DNA of 34,396 bases from Bradyrhizobium sp. SSBR45G (GTDB lineage Bacteria > Pseudomonadota > Alphaproteobacteria > Rhizobiales > Xanthobacteraceae). Each line of letters opens with the position of its first letter. Within the stretch, counting starts at the first letter, position 1. Where the stretch lies: NCBI RefSeq assembly GCF_030159255.1, contig NZ_BSCT01000058.1, positions 1 to 34,396 on the forward strand, written 5' to 3'. A program made the translations under genes and the position numbers. Positions 32,211-34,396 of this stretch are shown in pieces. Under the pieces are notes generated by a model that was given only the letters and a program-made list of their open reading frames with translations, was not told where the DNA came from and ran no database searches.

Positions 32211-32711
32211 ATGTCCCTGCTCGAGAGCACTATCGATTCCGCAGACCATCCGCTGAGCGTGGTCGAGACCATCGCGGCCGACAACAACTGGATGTTCGAG
32301 CGCTCCGGCGAGGACGAGATCACCATCGCCTCCAAGGGCCAGTGGACCGACTATCAGCTCTCCTTCACCTGGATGGGGGAGATCGAGGCGCTGCATCTGG
32401 CTTGCGCCTTCGACATGAAGATTCCGGAAGCGCGCCGCGCCGAGGTGCAGCGGCTGATCGCGGCCATCAACGAGCAGCTGTGGCTCGGCCATTTCGACAT
32501 CTGGACCCACACCGGCATGGTCATGCACCGCCAGGCGCTGGTGCTGCCGGGCGGCATCACCGCCTCCGGCGCGCAATGCGAGAGCATGCTGGCCGGCGCC
32601 ATCCACGCCTGCGAGCGCTATTTCCCCGCCTTCCAGTTCGTGGTCTGGGCCGGCAAGTCGACCCAGGACGCCATGGCGGCGGCGCTGTTCGATACCGAAG
32701 GCGAGGCGTAA
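32211..32711 (+). CDS. YbjN domain-containing protein
   Basis: 166 residues of the YbjN family, whose fold resembles type III secretion chaperones; function uncertain, with roles in stress and motility reported for the E. coli member. Seen here: NNWMFERSGEDEITIASKGQ, the beta-sheet segment YQLSFTWMGEIEALHLACAF, and a C-terminal helix ERYFPAFQFVVWAGKST. The ATG at 32211 is preferred, although the frame is open from 32094 with non-family Arg-rich residues. It lies upstream of proC, a neighbourhood often seen in alphaproteobacteria. Confidence 0.88.
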   Translation: MSLLESTIDSADHPLSVVETIAADNNWMFERSGEDEITIASKGQWTDYQLSFTWMGEIEALHLACAFDMKIPEARRAEVQRLIAAINEQLWLGHFDIWTHTGMVMHRQALVLPGGITASGAQCESMLAGAIHACERYFPAFQFVVWAGKSTQDAMAAALFDTEGEA

Positions 32712-32736
32712 GCGGCCCTGCCTCGACACACTCGAT

Positions 32737-32862
32737 GTCGTCCCGGCCTCCGAGCCGGGACCCATACCGCGTGATACCGGTGTGGCGCGCGATGCTTGTC
32801 GCTCTGCCCTCGCTCCACTAGAACCGCCTGTGGTTATGGGTCCCTGCGTTCGCAGGGACGAC
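32737..32862. repeat. Dispersed palindromic element (gtcgtcccgg family)
   Basis: The left end gtcgtcccggcctccgagcc folds with its own gggacccata side, and the right end tatgggtccctgcgttcgca folds with gggacgac. The two ends are also inverted copies of each other (gtcgtccc...gggacgac; cccata...tatggg). It fills the gap between the YbjN gene and proC. Related pieces occur at both ends of the window. Confidence 0.75.
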
Positions 32863-32883
32863 AGCTTTTGTGCGGTGACGTCA

Positions 32884-33702
32884 GTGGCCAAAAACGAACT
32901 GCAAGATCTCACCGGCACCATCGTGCTGGCCGGCGCCGGCAAGATGGGCGGGGCGATGCTGACCGGCTGGCTGGCCGGCGGTCTCGATCCCGCGCGCGTG
33001 GTGGTGATCGAGCCGATGCCGTCGGCGGAGATCACCGCGCTGGCGGCCAAGGGCGTCCGCCTCAACCCGGCCAGCGCCGGACCGGCCGAGGTCGTCATCG
33101 TCGCCGTCAAGCCGCAGATGTTCCAGGAGGCCGGACCGGCGCTGAAGCCGTGGGTCGGCGGCACGACGCTGGCGCTGTCGATCATGGCCGGGACCACGAT
33201 CGCGAGCTTGCAGCACACGATCGGCGGCGCCGTGGTGCGCGCGATGCCCAACACGCCGGCGGCGATCGGCCGCGGCATCACCGTGGCGGTGCCCGCCGCC
33301 AATGTCAGCGCCGCCCAGCGCGCGCTGACCGACGCGCTGCTGCGCGCCACCGGCGCGGTGGAATGGGTCGATGATGAGACGCTGATGGATGCGGTCACCG
33401 CCGTGTCCGGCTCCGGTCCGGCCTACGTGTTCCTGCTCGCCGAGGAACTCGCCCGCGCCGGCATCGCCGCCGGCCTGCCCGAGGCGCTGGCGACGAGGCT
33501 CGCGCGCGACACGGTCTCGGGCGCCGGCGAGCTGCTGCACCGCTCGGAGCTCCCATCCGCGACCTTGCGCCAAAACGTCACCTCGCCCGGCGGCACCACC
33601 GCAGCGGCGCTCTCGGTGCTGATGGCCGCCGACGGCTTCCAGCCGCTGCTGGAGCGCGCGGTGGCGGCGGCGACGGCACGGTCGAAGGAACTGGCGAAGT
33701 AG
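32884..33702 (+). CDS. proC: Pyrroline-5-carboxylate reductase
   Basis: Last step of proline synthesis, NAD(P)H-dependent. 272 residues from the GTG at 32884: Rossmann motif AGAGKMGGAM at about 16-25 and the C-terminal signature DAVTAVSGSGPAYVFLLAEE, later LRQNVTSPGGTTAAALSVL. The start is uncertain: no good Shine-Dalgarno is visible and the repeat element ends just 21 bp upstream, so the repeat may have displaced the original leader. Another GTG lies three codons earlier. Confidence 0.95.
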   Translation: MAKNELQDLTGTIVLAGAGKMGGAMLTGWLAGGLDPARVVVIEPMPSAEITALAAKGVRLNPASAGPAEVVIVAVKPQMFQEAGPALKPWVGGTTLALSIMAGTTIASLQHTIGGAVVRAMPNTPAAIGRGITVAVPAANVSAAQRALTDALLRATGAVEWVDDETLMDAVTAVSGSGPAYVFLLAEELARAGIAAGLPEALATRLARDTVSGAGELLHRSELPSATLRQNVTSPGGTTAAALSVLMAADGFQPLLERAVAAATARSKELAK

Positions 33703-33718
33703 CCCCTCACTCCCTCCG

Positions 33719-33802
33719 CCGTCATTGCGAGCGAAGCGAAGCAATCCAGAGTCACGCGCGTAACCCTGGATTGCTTCGTCGCTTCGCTCCTCGCAATGAC
33801 GG
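33719..33802. repeat. Dispersed palindrome between convergent proC and thioesterase genes
   Basis: ccgtcattgcgagcgaagcg continues to aagcaatccag and is inverted at ctggattgcttcgtcgcttc through gctcctcgcaatgacgg, giving a near-perfect long hairpin. It is the same family as 24867-24948. Sitting between two gene ends, it may act as a bidirectional transcript end. Confidence 0.8.
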
Positions 33803-33814
33803 TGAGATGGCCAG

Positions 33815-34210
33815 CTACGGCACCGCGAACCGCTTCTTGAACTGCGCGACATTGATCAGCCCGCGGCCGTGGCGGCCGTCGCCGATCTTGACCTCGCCGT
33901 GGTAGGCCTCGACGCTGAAGCGGATCACGCGGCGCTCGACCTCGATCACTTCGGCCACCGTGCGGATGGTGGCGCCGACCGGCGAGGCGGCCAGATGCCG
34001 GACGTTGACCTCGGTGCCGACCGTGACCCAGCCCGGCGGCAACACCGGATTGATGGCGTCGCCCGACGTCATCTCCATCTCCAGGATCATCATCGGCGTC
34101 GCATAGACCATGGGCATATGAGGAACAAAATGTCCCACGGTGCGCTCCGGCGGCACCACCAGCAGCCGCTCGGCGCGCATGCCCGGCTTGATGATCTCAC
34201 GTGCGTCCAT
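33815..34210 (-). CDS. Hotdog-fold thioesterase, FlK-like
   Basis: 131 residues of the thioesterase family that includes fluoroacetyl-CoA thioesterase FlK. Visible family segments: VYATPMMILEMEMTSGDAI (the TP and E of the catalytic region) and VGTEVNVRHLAASPVGATI with the conserved His. The substrate is unknown; most bacterial relatives are not fluoroacetate-specific. The ATG at 34210 has GGAG 8 bases upstream. Convergent with proC across a palindrome. Confidence 0.85.
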   Translation of the reverse strand: MDAREIIKPGMRAERLLVVPPERTVGHFVPHMPMVYATPMMILEMEMTSGDAINPVLPPGWVTVGTEVNVRHLAASPVGATIRTVAEVIEVERRVIRFSVEAYHGEVKIGDGRHGRGLINVAQFKKRFAVP

Positions 34211-34228
34211 GGCTGCTCCAATTTCAGA

Positions 34229-34396
34229 CGTCGTCCCGGACAAGCTGCGACGCGCGACCGCGCGGCGTAGCGCCGATCCGAGACCCATACGCCGCGGCGG
34301 TCGTGATGGGCAAAAGGCCAATCACCAGCCTGCCTCGAACCGCTCCCTGGGGGTATGGGTCCCGGCGTTCGCCCATAGGCGCTAAAATAGACTTGC
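34229..34396. repeat. Dispersed palindromic element, right end of window
   Basis: It begins cgtcgtcccggacaagctgc with cgagacccata further on, and closes with gggtatgggtcccggcgttc, as the element at 32737 does. It then runs into the inverted copy of the window's left end (34359-34396). The middle (about 34290-34345) is unrelated to the other copy. Confidence 0.65.

Noticed and set aside
1..34396. The whole window as a 34-kb transposon because of its terminal inverted repeats
   Set aside because: No transposase, integrase or target duplication is seen, and the content includes core genes (prs, lgt, rplY, pth, ychF, proC); the arms belong to a dispersed repeat family.

Overview
The window reads as chromosomal DNA of an alphaproteobacterium of the Bradyrhizobium/Rhodopseudomonas type. 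The supports are the high G+C coding bias, the gene order prs-lipoprotein-pgeF-methyltransferase-lgt facing ubiK-rplY-pth-ychF, many dispersed GC-rich palindromes, a type II lumazine synthase behind an FMN riboswitch, and a form I aerobic carbon monoxide dehydrogenase cluster. The genus is inferred from general resemblance; no database search was possible.

Layout. (1) 1-8.2 kb is a housekeeping block. On the minus strand lie ribose-phosphate pyrophosphokinase, a lipoprotein, the PgeF laccase-domain enzyme, a MidA/NDUFAF7-type methyltransferase and Lgt, the last three coupled by overlapping stop/start codons. On the plus strand lie UbiK, ribosomal protein L25, peptidyl-tRNA hydrolase and YchF. 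(2) 8.2-15.7 kb holds mostly small, poorly characterised genes: a DUF4282 membrane protein, a coupled pair of MaoC/hotdog hydratases, small membrane and exported proteins, two paralogous SnoaL-like proteins and one apparently frameshifted gene. (3) 15.8-20.3 kb holds a BenE-type transporter and a three-gene carbohydrate-type ABC importer (binding protein and two permeases, no ATPase). (4) 20.6-21.7 kb is a GAF-HWE histidine kinase that runs tail-to-tail into the cox genes. (5) 21.7-30.5 kb, minus strand, is a form I CO dehydrogenase locus in the order coxC-coxM-coxS-coxL-coxD-coxE-coxF. CoxL has the AYRCSFR active-site loop, with Cys385, Gln237 and Glu760 at the positions expected from the crystallised Oligotropha enzyme. 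CoxC is a membrane MHYT sensor fused to a LytTR DNA-binding domain. (6) 30.9-34.4 kb holds ribH2 with its FMN riboswitch, a YbjN-domain protein, proC and a FlK-like hotdog thioesterase.

How the parts fit. CoxL, CoxS and CoxM would form the molybdenum-copper / iron-sulfur / FAD enzyme that oxidises CO to CO2. CoxD, CoxE and CoxF would mature its active site. CoxC is the obvious candidate regulator. Upstream of coxM there are two direct TTCGTGCG repeats exactly 21 bp apart, the geometry LytTR proteins bind, and a 32-bp inverted repeat carrying the same half-site. That arrangement, with a possible nine-codon leader ORF coupled to coxC, is the most interesting regulatory structure found here.

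Dispersed palindromes of at least three families sit in nearly every larger gap, including three gaps inside the cox operon. The two extreme ends of the window carry a 38-bp inverted repeat, most simply explained as copies of a genomic repeat at which the sequence was cut or the assembly stopped. No rRNA, tRNA, CRISPR array, transposase or phage gene was recognised.
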